Of a stretch of 64,000 nucleotides of DNA, positions 49,548 through 57,993 are shown one piece after another. The first letter of the stretch is position 1. Every line of letters begins with the position of its first letter. Location of the stretch: the NCBI RefSeq assembly GCF_900105765.1, contig NZ_FNTX01000002.1:992001-1056000 (forward strand), given 5' to 3'. Under the pieces are notes generated by a model, which did no database searches, was not told the origin of the DNA, and saw only the letters and a list, made by a program, of their open reading frames with translations. Origin of the DNA: Ruania alba (GTDB taxonomy: Bacteria; Actinomycetota; Actinomycetes; Actinomycetales; Beutenbergiaceae). A program made the translations under genes and the position numbers.

Positions 49548-51329
49548 GTGACCTTCACCACCCGCCCCGAGATCGTTGGCACCTTCGGCACAGTCGCCTC
49601 CACCCACTGGCTCGCCTCGGCGAGCGGGATGGCGGTCCTGGAGGCAGGTGGTAACGCCTTCGACGCCGCCGTCGCCTCCGGGCTGGTGTTGCACGTGGTC
49701 GAACCGCACCTGAACGGACTCGGCGGGGACATGCCGGTGCTCTGCCACGAGGCGACCACGGGCCGGACCTTCACCGTCTGCGGCCAGGGCGTGGCGCCGT
49801 CGTCGGCCACCCCGGAGGCCTACGCGGCGCACGGCATCGAGGAAATCCCCGGCACCGGACTGCTCGCGGCCACCGTTCCCGGCACGTTCGGCGCCTGGAT
49901 GCTGATGCTGGAGCGGTACGGGAGCCTGACCCTGAGGGAGGTGGCCCAGTATGCGATCGGGTACGCCCGTGACGGGTACCCGTTCCTGGCTCAGGCCGCC
50001 ACAGCGGTCGCAGCCCTGGAGGACGTGTTCACCGGCCACTGGCACGCCTCGGCCGAGATCTACCTACCGGGCGGACGGGCTCCCGAGGCAGGGGAGCGGT
50101 TCTGCAATCCCGCGCTCGCGGCCACCCTGGAGCGCCTGGTGGCCGAGGGGGAGGCGGCCGGGCCCGGACGGGAGCAGCAGATTGAGGGGGCCCGCCAGGC
50201 GTTCTACTCGGGTTTCGTCGCCGAGCAGATCGACATCTTCGCAGCCAGCGAGCAGTTCGACGGGGTCGGCTCCGGTGCCCACCGCGGCTTCCTGACCGGC
50301 GCCGACCTGGACGTGTGGCGGGCGCGCGAGGAGGAGCCGCTCACGGTCGACTTCGCTGGGGTACAGGTGGCCAAGACCCAGCCGTGGGGGCAGGGACCGG
50401 TGCTGTTGCAACAGCTCGCGATGCTGGAGCAGCTCGACCTGGCGGAGATGTCGGACGCGGATCTGGTGCACACGGTCACCGAGGTGGCCAAGCTCGCTTT
50501 CGCCGACCGGGAGGCCTGGTACGGGGACCCCGAGCACAGCGACGTGCCCGTCGAGGAGCTGCTCCGCGCCGGGTATGCCGCCGAGCGGGTGGGACTGGTC
50601 GGTGCCGACGCCAGCGGTGAGCTGCGCCCCGGGAGCCCAGGAGGCCGGGCGCCGCGCCTGCCGGCGCGGGTGGTCGCCGCGATGGCCGACGGCGGAGCTT
50701 GGCCGGACGGGTTGGCCACCCCTGGTCAGGGGGAACCCACCGTCGCCCGCGGCGACACCTGCCACCTGGACGTGGCCGACCGGTGGGGGAACGTGGTGGC
50801 CGCCACCCCCTCCGGGGGCTGGTTGCAGTCCTCCCCGACGATCCCGGGGCTCGGCTTCGCGCTGGGCACCCGGGCGCAGATGTTCTGGCTGGAGCAGGGG
50901 CTGGCGTCCTCGCTGGTGCCGGGGGCCCGGCCACGCACCACGCTCAGCCCCGGCCTGCTGCTGGGTACTGATCGGGTGCTGGCGTTCGGCACTCCGGGCG
51001 GCGACCAGCAGGACCAGTGGACAGTCCCGTTCCTGATCAACCACCTGGTGCGCGGGATGGACCTGCAGGCGGCGATCGATGCGCCGTCCTGGCACTCCAT
51101 GCACTGGCCGAGCTCGTTCGCGCCGCGGGTGGCCCAGCCGCGGGGGATGCGGGCGGAGTCCCGGCTCGGTGCGGACGTGCTCGCCGAGCTGCGCGCCCGC
51201 GGCCATCAGGTGGAGGACGCAGGCGACTGGTCGCTGGGCCGGATCAGCGCGGCCGGCACCCGCCCGGACGGGATGCTGCACGCGGCGGCGAACCCCCGCG
51301 GCATGCAGGGCTACGCCGTCGGGCGTTAA
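49548..51329 (+). CDS. Gamma-glutamyltransferase family protein
   Basis: The 593-residue Ntn-hydrolase precursor carries the autoprocessing/catalytic threonine at about Thr404 in ARGDTCHLDVADRWGN, preceded by GGNAFDAAVASGLVLHVVEPHLNGLGGD. It ends with ATPSGGWLQSSPTIPGLGFALGTRAQMFWL and TLSPGLLL. No signal peptide is seen. Cys follows the Thr where Thr is common in classical GGT, so substrate may differ (cephalosporin acylase-like or YwrD-like members exist). The GTG at 49548 is chosen because a TAGAGT box ends 7 nt upstream. It is divergent from the phosphonate regulator. Confidence 0.87.
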   Translation: MTFTTRPEIVGTFGTVASTHWLASASGMAVLEAGGNAFDAAVASGLVLHVVEPHLNGLGGDMPVLCHEATTGRTFTVCGQGVAPSSATPEAYAAHGIEEIPGTGLLAATVPGTFGAWMLMLERYGSLTLREVAQYAIGYARDGYPFLAQAATAVAALEDVFTGHWHASAEIYLPGGRAPEAGERFCNPALAATLERLVAEGEAAGPGREQQIEGARQAFYSGFVAEQIDIFAASEQFDGVGSGAHRGFLTGADLDVWRAREEEPLTVDFAGVQVAKTQPWGQGPVLLQQLAMLEQLDLAEMSDADLVHTVTEVAKLAFADREAWYGDPEHSDVPVEELLRAGYAAERVGLVGADASGELRPGSPGGRAPRLPARVVAAMADGGAWPDGLATPGQGEPTVARGDTCHLDVADRWGNVVAATPSGGWLQSSPTIPGLGFALGTRAQMFWLEQGLASSLVPGARPRTTLSPGLLLGTDRVLAFGTPGGDQQDQWTVPFLINHLVRGMDLQAAIDAPSWHSMHWPSSFAPRVAQPRGMRAESRLGADVLAELRARGHQVEDAGDWSLGRISAAGTRPDGMLHAAANPRGMQGYAVGR

Positions 51330-51356
51330 CCACGCGCACCCACGGCCCACCCCTCT

Positions 51357-51422
51357 CCCGCCGAACGCAACGTTGTGCGGCGATTTCGCGAGACAGTGCC
51401 GCACAGCATTGCGTTCGGCGGG
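51357..51422. repeat. Dispersed inverted repeat, copy 2
   Basis: A 25-position stem (51357-51381 with 51398-51422, two mismatches) contains the same GAACGCAACGTTGTGCGGC arm as the element at 9080-9135. It fills most of the space between the gamma-glutamyltransferase stop and the kinase start, and its right end is 12 bp before ATG 51435. Confidence 0.9.
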
Positions 51423-51434
51423 ACAATGGCGGAC

Positions 51435-51938
51435 ATGGCACACACTCCTCGGCACGTCGTGGTGATGGGCGTCTCCGGCAACGGCAAGAGCACCGTCGGC
51501 GCGGCGCTCGCGGACCATCTCGGCGCCGTCTTCCTCGAGGGCGACGACTTCCACCCCGAGGCCAACGTGGCGAAGATGAGCGCCGGCACGCCGCTCACCG
51601 ACGACGACCGGTGGCCTTGGCTGGACGCGCTTGCCGCTGAGATCGCGCGCCGGGACAAGGCAGGGGAACGGACCGTGCTGGCCTGCTCGGCACTGCGGCA
51701 CACCTACCGTGACCGCCTCCGCGCCGGCATGCCCGGCCTGTTCTTCGTGCACCCGGTGGCCGATTACGACACGATCCACGCGCGCATGCAGGCCCGGCAG
51801 CACTTCATGCCGCCGGCGCTCCTCACCTCCCAGTTCGACACGCTCGAGGACCTGCGCGAGGACGAGCCCGGGGAGGTCGTGGACGCGACCGCACCCCCGA
51901 ACGTGGTGATCGGGGAGGCCATCGCCGCGGTCGACTAG
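51435..51938 (+). CDS. gntK: Gluconokinase-type carbohydrate kinase
   Basis: The 167-residue P-loop kinase has Walker A GVSGNGKST, EGDDFHPEANVAKMSAGTPLTDDDRWPWLDAL (the gluconokinase substrate-binding stretch), and ACSALRHTYRDRLR. It phosphorylates gluconate to 6-phosphogluconate. ATG 51435 follows a GACAAT box by 7 nt; in-frame ATG 51426 is possible. It overlaps the end of the converging thioredoxin-reductase-like gene. Neither a gluconate permease nor a regulator is adjacent. Confidence 0.87.
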   Translation: MAHTPRHVVVMGVSGNGKSTVGAALADHLGAVFLEGDDFHPEANVAKMSAGTPLTDDDRWPWLDALAAEIARRDKAGERTVLACSALRHTYRDRLRAGMPGLFFVHPVADYDTIHARMQARQHFMPPALLTSQFDTLEDLREDEPGEVVDATAPPNVVIGEAIAAVD

Positions 51939-52944
51939 AGCCCGCGGTCCCCGGCGACGATCCGGGCCACCTCGGCCTCCGACTCCGGCGAGAACACGTC
52001 CCGGTACTGCGCCACCGCAGCAGCAGCGTCGCTCATCGCCAGGTCCGCGTTGATCATCGCACCTGCTTGACCGCCCGCCGCTGCCGCGGGCCCGACCTGA
52101 GCTGCCATATCGGTGACGTTCCCAGCCGCCCAGACCCCGGGCACGGCGGTCTTGCCGGACATTGCCTCGACCGGGATGTGCACGCCCATCCCGCTCGGGT
52201 GCTCGGTCGGGATGAGACCCAGGCTGCTGAGGAAGCCCGCCCGCGCCACCATCCGAGTGGCGACGGCGATCACCTCCCGGGCCACGACCGTCCCGTCAGC
52301 AAGGCGCACCCCAGTGATGGTGCCCTCGGACTGTTCGACCGCCGTCACCTTCCCCTCGACCACGCGGATGCCGACGGCGGCCAGCTTCTCCAGCTCCTCG
52401 GCGGGCAGGGCGGCCTGGTGGGAGAAGACCGTGACGTCGTCGGAGAGCTGGTGGAACAACAGGGCCTGGTGCACGGTCATCGGGCCGGTGGCCAGCACGC
52501 CGATCGCCCGGTCCTGGACCTCCCAGCCGTGACAGTACGGGCAATGCACCACGCCGCGTGCCCATTGCTCGGCGAGTCCGGGCACGGGTGGCAGCTCGTC
52601 CACCACCCCGGCGGTGACGAGAATGCGCCGGGCCCGGGTGGTGCGTCCGTCGGCCAGGCGCACCTCGAAGTCGTCCACACTCCCGACGACGTCGCTCACC
52701 TCCCCGGAGATCACCTCGCCCCCGTAGCCGCGCACCTCCTCCCGGCCACGGGCGAGCAGCTCGGCCGGGGAGTGCCTTCGCGGGCGAACAGTCCGTGCAC
52801 GGCGTCTGCCGGGGCGTTGCGGGGCCGGCCGGCGTCGATCACGGCCACGCTCCGGCGCGAGCGGGCCAGCATCAGCGCACCGTTCAGCCCGGCAGCGCCG
52901 CCGCCGATCACGACGACCTCGTACGAATCCTTCAGTTGGGTCAT
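51935..52944 (-). pseudogene. Thioredoxin-reductase-like NAD(P)/FAD oxidoreductase, frameshifted
   Basis: The N-terminus (from ATG 52944) encodes SYEVVVIGGGAAGLNGALMLARSRRSVAVIDAG and continues to HGLFAREGTP. The remainder, PAELLARGREEVRGYGGEV onward with HCPYCHGWEVQDRAIGV and GVWAAGNVTDMAAQVGPAAAAG, is in another frame. The shift maps to the GGGG run at 52768-52771 (CCCC on the coding strand): adding one C restores a continuous GTPPAELL. Joined length would be about 336 residues, normal for the family. It is either a real disruption or an assembly error in a homopolymer. It is divergent from an XRE-cupin regulator. Confidence 0.85.
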
Positions 52945-52988
52945 GGGGACCACCTCCGCCTCGGAGCATGCCCTCAGTACAGGCGAGT

Positions 52989-53004
52989 AGCAAACATCAT
53001 TGCT
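52989..53004. promoter_or_regulatory. Operator candidate AGCAA-N6-TTGCT
   Basis: AGCAA (52989-52993) and TTGCT (53000-53004) form a perfect inverted repeat with a 6-nt spacer. A further GCAAAC lies just downstream, before ATG 53024. The site is between the thioredoxin-reductase-like gene and the XRE-cupin regulator and probably serves both. Confidence 0.55.
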
Positions 53005-53023
53005 GCTATGGCAAACTGAGTGG

Positions 53024-53614
53024 ATGGACGATGAGCTCGAGCACGCACTGGACGGCGTCGGGACCCGGTTGCGGAGCCTGCGCACCGAGCGCGACATCAC
53101 GCTGACGGACCTGGGCAGGAGTACCGGGATCTCGGTGAGTACCCTCTCCCGGCTGGAGTCCGGCTCGCGCCGACCGACCCTGGAGTTGCTGCTGCCGCTG
53201 GCGCGGGCGTACGGGGTCTCGCTGGACGAGCTGGTGGACGCGCCGCCCACCGGCGATCCGCGGATCCATCTGAAGCCGATCACCCAGCACGGCATGACGA
53301 TGCTGCCGCTGACCCGGCGCCCCGGTGGGATCCAGGCGTACAAGCTGGTGATCGCTGCCGGGCCGGTCAAGCAGCCGGAGCCGAAGACGCACGAGGGCTA
53401 TGAGTGGATGTACGTGCTGAACGGACGGCTGCGCGTGGTGCTCGGCGAGCACGACCTGGTGATGGAGCCCGGGGAGGCAGCCGAGTTCGACACCCGGGTG
53501 CCGCACTGGTTCGGCTCCGCCGATGGTGCGGCGGTGGAGTTCCTCAGCCTGTTCGGCACTCAGGGGGAGCGGGCGCACCTGCGCGCGGCACCACGGAAGA
53601 AGCGGGACAGCTGA
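53024..53614 (+). CDS. XRE family transcriptional regulator with cupin domain
   Basis: The 196-residue regulator has an N-terminal helix-turn-helix (about 12-70: LTDLGRSTGISVSTLSRLESGSRRPTLELLLPLARAYGV) and a C-terminal cupin (about 115-180: THEGYEWMYVLNGRLRVVLGEHDLVMEPGEAAEFDTRVPHWFG). This pairing with a thioredoxin-reductase-like flavoprotein recurs in actinobacteria. ATG 53024 is chosen as the natural beginning; the frame opens at 53000. Its stop abuts a long hairpin. Confidence 0.87.
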   Translation: MDDELEHALDGVGTRLRSLRTERDITLTDLGRSTGISVSTLSRLESGSRRPTLELLLPLARAYGVSLDELVDAPPTGDPRIHLKPITQHGMTMLPLTRRPGGIQAYKLVIAAGPVKQPEPKTHEGYEWMYVLNGRLRVVLGEHDLVMEPGEAAEFDTRVPHWFGSADGAAVEFLSLFGTQGERAHLRAAPRKKRDS

Positions 53615-53615
53615 C

Positions 53616-53671
53616 CCTGTGGGGTGCGTTGATGTCGTGTTTGCGCGGTATCCCGACCGAAACGCACCCCA
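53616..53671. terminator. Inverted repeat between convergent regulators
   Basis: TGTGGGGTGCGTT (53616-53628) pairs perfectly with AACGCACCCCACA (53659-53671) across a 30-nt loop. It lies immediately after one regulator's stop and 11 bp from the other's, as a bidirectional terminator would. There is no T-run. Confidence 0.8.
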
Positions 53672-53681
53672 CACCAGACCG

Positions 53682-54236
53682 CTAGCGCTGCTCGCTCACC
53701 AGGAGCGCGTGTGCCGGCCCGTCGAGAGCCTCGAAGGTGTGCGGTTCGGTGCCGTGGTAGCTGATGAAGTCCCCGGCCGCCAAGGTCTCCTCGGCGCCGA
53801 CCGGCCCCAGTCGGACCTGCCCTGCCGCGATATAGACGTGCTCGACCGTGCCGGCGGCGTGTGCGGCGGCCAGGTGCGGCTGCCCCGGCTCGGCAGTGAT
53901 GCGGAACAGGTCGCGGCGCGCCCCGGGCGGGCATGCCGCCAGCAGAGTGGCCAGGTAGTCGGCGTCGGTGGCCTGGACCGAGGGGCCTGAGCCCGCGCGA
54001 ATCACGTCCACGGATGCGCGAGGCGGCGCGATGAGTTGAGAGAGGGGCACGCCCAGCGCCGTGGCCAGGGCCCACATGGTCTCCAGACTCGGGTTTCCGG
54101 CTCCGGCTTCGAGCTGGGAGAGCGTGGACTTCGCGACGTTCGCGAGCCGGGCGAGCTCGGTGAGGCTGTACCCGCAGCGCACGCGCTCGCGGTGGATGCT
54201 GGCGGCGATCACCGCACGGGGGAGTCCTTCGCTCAC
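53682..54236 (-). CDS. XRE family transcriptional regulator with cupin domain (Azl-associated)
   Basis: The protein is 184 residues from GTG 54236, with helix-turn-helix (about 9-65: YSLTELARLANVAKSTLSQLEAGAGNPSLETMWALATALGVPLSQL) and a cupin half containing AAGTVEHVYIAAGQVRLG and GDFISYHGTEPHTFEA. An alternative GTG at 54275 would place the start inside the operator palindrome. It is divergent from azlC, and such XRE-cupin proteins commonly control azlCD, so an amino-acid-responsive repressor is likely. Confidence 0.85.
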   Translation of the reverse strand: MSEGLPRAVIAASIHRERVRCGYSLTELARLANVAKSTLSQLEAGAGNPSLETMWALATALGVPLSQLIAPPRASVDVIRAGSGPSVQATDADYLATLLAACPPGARRDLFRITAEPGQPHLAAAHAAGTVEHVYIAAGQVRLGPVGAEETLAAGDFISYHGTEPHTFEALDGPAHALLVSEQR

Positions 54237-54257
54237 GTTCGTTGTATCCTCCGATCT

Positions 54258-54321
54258 GTTCGGCTTGCCGAACACGACGCCGATGGTTCATCATAACGAT
54301 CATGCGTTCGGAACGGCGAAC
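54258..54321. promoter_or_regulatory. Twin GTTCGG-N4-CCGAAC operators
   Basis: GTTCGGCTTGCCGAAC (54258-54273) is a perfect 16-bp palindrome. GTTCGGAACGGCGAAC (54306-54321) is a second copy with one arm mismatch, 48 bp away. Both lie between the XRE-cupin regulator and azlC, consistent with paired dimer binding. Confidence 0.75.
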
Positions 54322-54337
54322 AGGTGGGGTGATCGAG

Positions 54338-55006
54338 ATGGCTGACTCGGCTCTCCGGGACCCGCTCGTCCGCGGCGGTGTGTCGATGGGACTCGCGGTG
54401 GCCCTGATCGGGATCGCCTACGGGGCACTCACCGTCGACGGTGGCCTACCGGTTTGGCTCGCCCCGCTGCTCGGGGTGCTGGTGCTGGCAGGGGCGTCGG
54501 AGATGCTCTTCGTCGGGCTCGCCGCGGGAGGGACGAGTCCGTGGTTGGCGATGGCGGCGGCGCTGCTGGTGAACACGCGGCACCTGCCGTACGGGATGGC
54601 CGTGCGGCGGCTGCTCGGTACCGGCTTCTGGCGGGTGGTGCGCACGCACGTGATGAACGATGAGTCCGTGGCCTACGGGCTCGCCCAGCGCGACCCCGAG
54701 CGGGCCCGCCGGGCATACACGATCGCCGGTCTCTCCGTGCTGGTCGGATGGCCTGTGGGGGCGCTCGCTGGTGGGTTGCTCGGCCGGGTGATCGACCAGA
54801 ACGCCTGGGGGTTGGATGCGGTGTTCCCGGCGGTGATCCTCGCGCTGCTGCTGCCGGCGCTGCGGGAGTCCCGGCTGCGAGTGCCGGTGCTGGTGGCCGT
54901 GGTCGTCTCGGTGGCGGCCTCGGCGTGGGCGCCCACCGGGCTGGCACCGGTGCTGGGGTTGGTCGCGTTGCCGCTGCTACTGATCCGGAGGTGGCGTGAT
55001 GCCTGA
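54338..55006 (+). CDS. azlC: AzlC family branched-chain amino acid exporter large subunit
   Basis: The 222-residue membrane protein has about six helices and the AzlC segments GASEMLFVGLAAGGTSPWLAMAAALLVNTRHLPYGMAVRRLL and HVMNDESVAYGLAQ. With AzlD it exports branched-chain amino acids or analogues. ATG 54338 is chosen for the GGTGGGGTGAT purine stretch upstream; ATG 54302 is in frame but overlaps the operator. It overlaps azlD. Confidence 0.87.
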   Translation: MADSALRDPLVRGGVSMGLAVALIGIAYGALTVDGGLPVWLAPLLGVLVLAGASEMLFVGLAAGGTSPWLAMAAALLVNTRHLPYGMAVRRLLGTGFWRVVRTHVMNDESVAYGLAQRDPERARRAYTIAGLSVLVGWPVGALAGGLLGRVIDQNAWGLDAVFPAVILALLLPALRESRLRVPVLVAVVVSVAASAWAPTGLAPVLGLVALPLLLIRRWRDA

Positions 55007-55322
55007 GCTGTGGACCATCCTGCTGGCCGGTCTCGGCCTGGCCCTGGGCACCTTTGCCATCCGTGCCTCCGGCGGCGCAGCCGGAGGGTTGCTCGAGTCC
55101 CGGCCGCGCGTCCAGCAGCTGATGGAAGATGGTGCCGTGCTCGTGCTCGCCTCCGTGATGGCCACCACTGCCCTCACCGACGGCGCAGCATTCGCCGGGT
55201 GGGCGCGTCCGGCCGGGGTGGCGCTCGCCGGGGTGCTGGCCTGGCGCGGGGTGCCGTTGCCGGCCGTGCTGGTGGTGGCCGCAGCCAGCACGGCAGGATT
55301 GCGTGCGCTTGGGGTGGAGTGA
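54999..55322 (+). CDS. azlD: AzlD family branched-chain amino acid exporter small subunit
   Basis: The 107-residue protein has three to four transmembrane segments in the AzlD layout: WTILLAGLGLALGTFAIRASGG, then the conserved L-P-A-like VLVLASVMATTAL and a GVALAGVLAWRGVPLPAVLVVAAASTAGLRAL end. GGAGG lies 7 nt before ATG 54999, inside the azlC 3' end, so translation is coupled. It is the partner of AzlC. Confidence 0.87.
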   Translation: MPELWTILLAGLGLALGTFAIRASGGAAGGLLESRPRVQQLMEDGAVLVLASVMATTALTDGAAFAGWARPAGVALAGVLAWRGVPLPAVLVVAAASTAGLRALGVE

Positions 55323-55422
55323 TGCGCGCGGGCTGCCGTATCAGGACGGCCCGGCCACGCACCTGAGGGGAGTCAGTGGCTCCCGGCACGGGTGGGGCCC
55401 GCCGAAGCGAAGGAGTGGGTCG

Positions 55423-55936
55423 ATGACTCGTCACCGGGGCAGGAAGAGCGCGGGATGTGCGGTGGCGATAGTGATCGCGCTGGGCGCAATGTCCGGATGC
55501 AGTGTGGACAGCCTGATCGAGGCAGGCATCGAGCGAGCCGCCGAAGAGCGAGGGCGAGAACGTCGATGTCAACGTCGATACCGACGATGGCGGTTTCCAG
55601 GTGGACAGCGAGGACGGCTCCTTCTCGGTCGGGGATGATCTCCCGGAGAGCTTCCCCGCAGACATCCCGTTGATCGACGGTGACATCCTCAGTGCCTCGG
55701 CGATGCAGTCCGACGGGGCGTCGGGGTGGGCCGTTCAGATTCAGGCGACGGGTGAGGGTGCGTTCGAGCGCGCACAGCAGGCCCTGCGGGCCGCCGGTTT
55801 CGGTGAGTCCGAAGAGTCTTTCTCGATGTCTTCCGGGGACCTGGAGATGGTGGGTCTCGACAACGGTCGTTGGCAGGTGTTGCTCGCGTCGATCGAGGCT
55901 GAGGGTGTGGTCAGTGACACCGTCACCGAGATGTAG
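55423..55936 (+). pseudogene. Lipoprotein of unknown function, frameshifted
   Basis: From ATG 55423 (AAGGAG 7 nt upstream) comes a lipoprotein signal with SGC lipobox (Cys26) and SLIEAGIERAAEE. The natural continuation GENVDVNVDTDDGGFQVDSEDGSFSVGDDLPESFPADIPLIDG is one base out of frame. Removing one base, such as the C at 55549, joins the two parts into about 170 residues. The mature part is acidic, ending VSDTVTEM. The role is unknown. It is either a real frameshift or a consensus error. Confidence 0.75.
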
Positions 55937-56018
55937 CGGAGGCCTGTCGGGATACCCACGTTCCGGCCGAACCGGTACTCTGAACGGGTAATATTTCCCC
56001 GACGATGGAGGCGATCGG

Positions 56019-56840
56019 ATGGCTGTATCCCGCGCTGATCGTCCACTCTCGGTTCGTAGTCGAACTCGAATGGTGCGACAAGAGGAAATAGCCTCCTACG
56101 TCCTCACCCATGGTGTTGCGACACCGAACGAGCTGACCGAAGTTGTCGGTGCCAGCTTGATGACCATTCATCGCGATCTCGATGAGCTCGCGCGACGTGG
56201 TTTGATCCGCAAGTTTCACGGCGGAGTGTCAGCAACACCGTCGTCGGTCTTCGAGAGCAGTTCCGCCTTCCGGATGAAAGTGCAACCCGAGCACAAAGAA
56301 GCACTGGCCGGGGAGGCGATGCAGCGCATCGAGCCGGGAATGTCCTTGATGCTCGACACGTCGACGACAAACCTGTTTCTCGCCCGACATATCGCGCGCG
56401 CGGGACCTATGCAGTTGACAGTGATCACGAATTATGTGCCGATCCTGCAGACGCTTCGCGGCTGCGAGGACATCGATCTGATCATCATCGGTGGTGCCTA
56501 TAACGCGAATCACGAGTCGTTCTTCGGAATGAACGCCGTGGAGATGGCCGAGTCGCTCCACGTGAATCTCGCCATTCTCAGTACGTCGTCCATGACGCCC
56601 CGCCTGACGTTTCACCAGGACCAGGACATCGTGACCATGAAGCGCGCCATGATGGAAGCCGCGGATCGGCGGCTCTTGCTGATGGACCCCACGAAGATCA
56701 AGCACACGGCGCTGCACCAGCTGGCGCCGACGAGCGCGTTCGACGAACTCGTGATCACCGACCCCGAGGACGCGGAGTTCATCCGGTCCGTGGGTGAACA
56801 CGTGCGCACCACGGTGATCGATGTCCGCGGGGCCTCCTGA
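56019..56840 (+). CDS. DeoR/GlpR family transcriptional regulator
   Basis: The 273-residue repressor has an N-terminal DeoR helix-turn-helix (about 18-75: RQEEIASYVLTHGVATPNELTEVVGASLMTIHRDLDELARRGLIRKFHGG) and a C-terminal sugar-phosphate sensing domain with MLDTSTTNLFLARHI, VITNYVPILQTL and LLLMDPTKI. GGAGG lies 7 nt before the ATG. Its base composition is visibly lower in GC than its neighbours. It converges on the glycerophosphodiester gene set and likely regulates it in response to a phosphorylated metabolite such as glycerol 3-phosphate (inference). Confidence 0.88.
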   Translation: MAVSRADRPLSVRSRTRMVRQEEIASYVLTHGVATPNELTEVVGASLMTIHRDLDELARRGLIRKFHGGVSATPSSVFESSSAFRMKVQPEHKEALAGEAMQRIEPGMSLMLDTSTTNLFLARHIARAGPMQLTVITNYVPILQTLRGCEDIDLIIIGGAYNANHESFFGMNAVEMAESLHVNLAILSTSSMTPRLTFHQDQDIVTMKRAMMEAADRRLLLMDPTKIKHTALHQLAPTSAFDELVITDPEDAEFIRSVGEHVRTTVIDVRGAS

Positions 56841-56861
56841 CATCCCGAGCGGGCACCGGAT

Positions 56862-57962
56862 TCAGCGACCGGTGCTGCTCCGGTAGAAGAGCGTGCACAG
56901 CCGGTCCGCGTCGGGGCTCTCGTGCGCGCTGGTGGCGAACCCTGAATACAGCCTCGCTGTGGCCCGAGCCGTGCTGCCCGAGCGCCCTGGAGTGGTGAGC
57001 GCCACGGCCAGTCCTTCCGGCTCGCGCCGGTGAAGGTCGAGACCGGACTGTTCGTCGGTGTGCGCGTCGACCTCACCGGTGCTCCACCGGAGCCGGGTCA
57101 ACGCCGCATCGCCCACGCCCTCCGGCGGTGGCGGGTTCCCGGCACCGTACTTGGTGCCCACCATCATGTAGAGGTGGTCGCCGAGGCTCGCATACCCCTG
57201 GAAGACGCCGTCGACCTCTGCAGGCGTGCCGACGTCGAACACCGGCTCGTAGGCCGGCCGCTCCTGCTTGACATGGGCCAGGTCGAACAGGGCGTACCGA
57301 AACTCCCCGTCACGGTAGTACCGCATCGCCAGACGCTGGTTCACGGGGTCGATGGTGCAGGTGGTCTGGGTGGCGCCGGCGATCAGCTCGCGGCGGTACA
57401 GGTCGGCATCCCGCTCGGCGTCGAGGACCGCACCGTCGGTGAAGGGGAAACGGGTCAGCCGCGAACCGCGTCCGTCCCCGGCGGCGTTCGGGAGGGTGTC
57501 GATCTCCGTCCACAGGAAGACCTGATCGCCGTCGTGCTCCAGACCCATGGACACGCCGTGGCCGAAATGTTTGAGGTACATGTGCCCGAGGCGGTGGCCG
57601 GACATGTCGAGCTTCGTCAGCGCCAGATCGCCCCGTTCGGTGCGGCGTGCGTAGGCCTCATCACCTGGTTCGTCGCCCGGCAGCGGCGTGTTCGCCTGGA
57701 CGATCTGAAGCACGTAGACGTGACCAGCGCCGGGGTCGACAGCGAAGGACTGCATCACCGTGCGCACGCAGGTGAGATATCTGTGGGTGAACAGCGCAGT
57801 CGCCGGTGCGGCGAGATCGATCGCACCGTCTGCAAGAACGGGGTGTGGTGGCCCGGCGGCAGCCATCGCCGGCGTCCCGCCGAGTCCAGCCACAGCCAGT
57901 GGAGTCACGCTTCCGGCCCGGAGGAACTGCCTCCGGTTCATCCCTGTCGAACGGTGCGTCAT
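56862..57962 (-). CDS. Tat-exported TagC-like beta-propeller protein
   Basis: The 366-residue protein has a twin-arginine signal (NRRQFLRAGS then a hydrophobic stretch to AMAAAGPP). A repetitive body follows: TALFTHRYLTCVRTVMQSFAVDPGAGHVYVLQIVQ, GDLALTKLDMSGHRLGHMYLKHFGHGVSMGLE and FQGYASLGDHLYMMVGTKYG. This resembles the P68 receptor-binding/TagC-like propeller fold annotated as teichoic acid biosynthesis protein C. AGGAGG precedes ATG 57962. It sits 31 bp after the glycerophosphodiesterase gene, suggesting a role on extracellular glycerol-phosphate polymer. Confidence 0.7.
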   Translation of the reverse strand: MTHRSTGMNRRQFLRAGSVTPLAVAGLGGTPAMAAAGPPHPVLADGAIDLAAPATALFTHRYLTCVRTVMQSFAVDPGAGHVYVLQIVQANTPLPGDEPGDEAYARRTERGDLALTKLDMSGHRLGHMYLKHFGHGVSMGLEHDGDQVFLWTEIDTLPNAAGDGRGSRLTRFPFTDGAVLDAERDADLYRRELIAGATQTTCTIDPVNQRLAMRYYRDGEFRYALFDLAHVKQERPAYEPVFDVGTPAEVDGVFQGYASLGDHLYMMVGTKYGAGNPPPPEGVGDAALTRLRWSTGEVDAHTDEQSGLDLHRREPEGLAVALTTPGRSGSTARATARLYSGFATSAHESPDADRLCTLFYRSSTGR

Positions 57963-57993
57963 CTCGATCCTCCTGATGTCGATTTGCCTGGGT

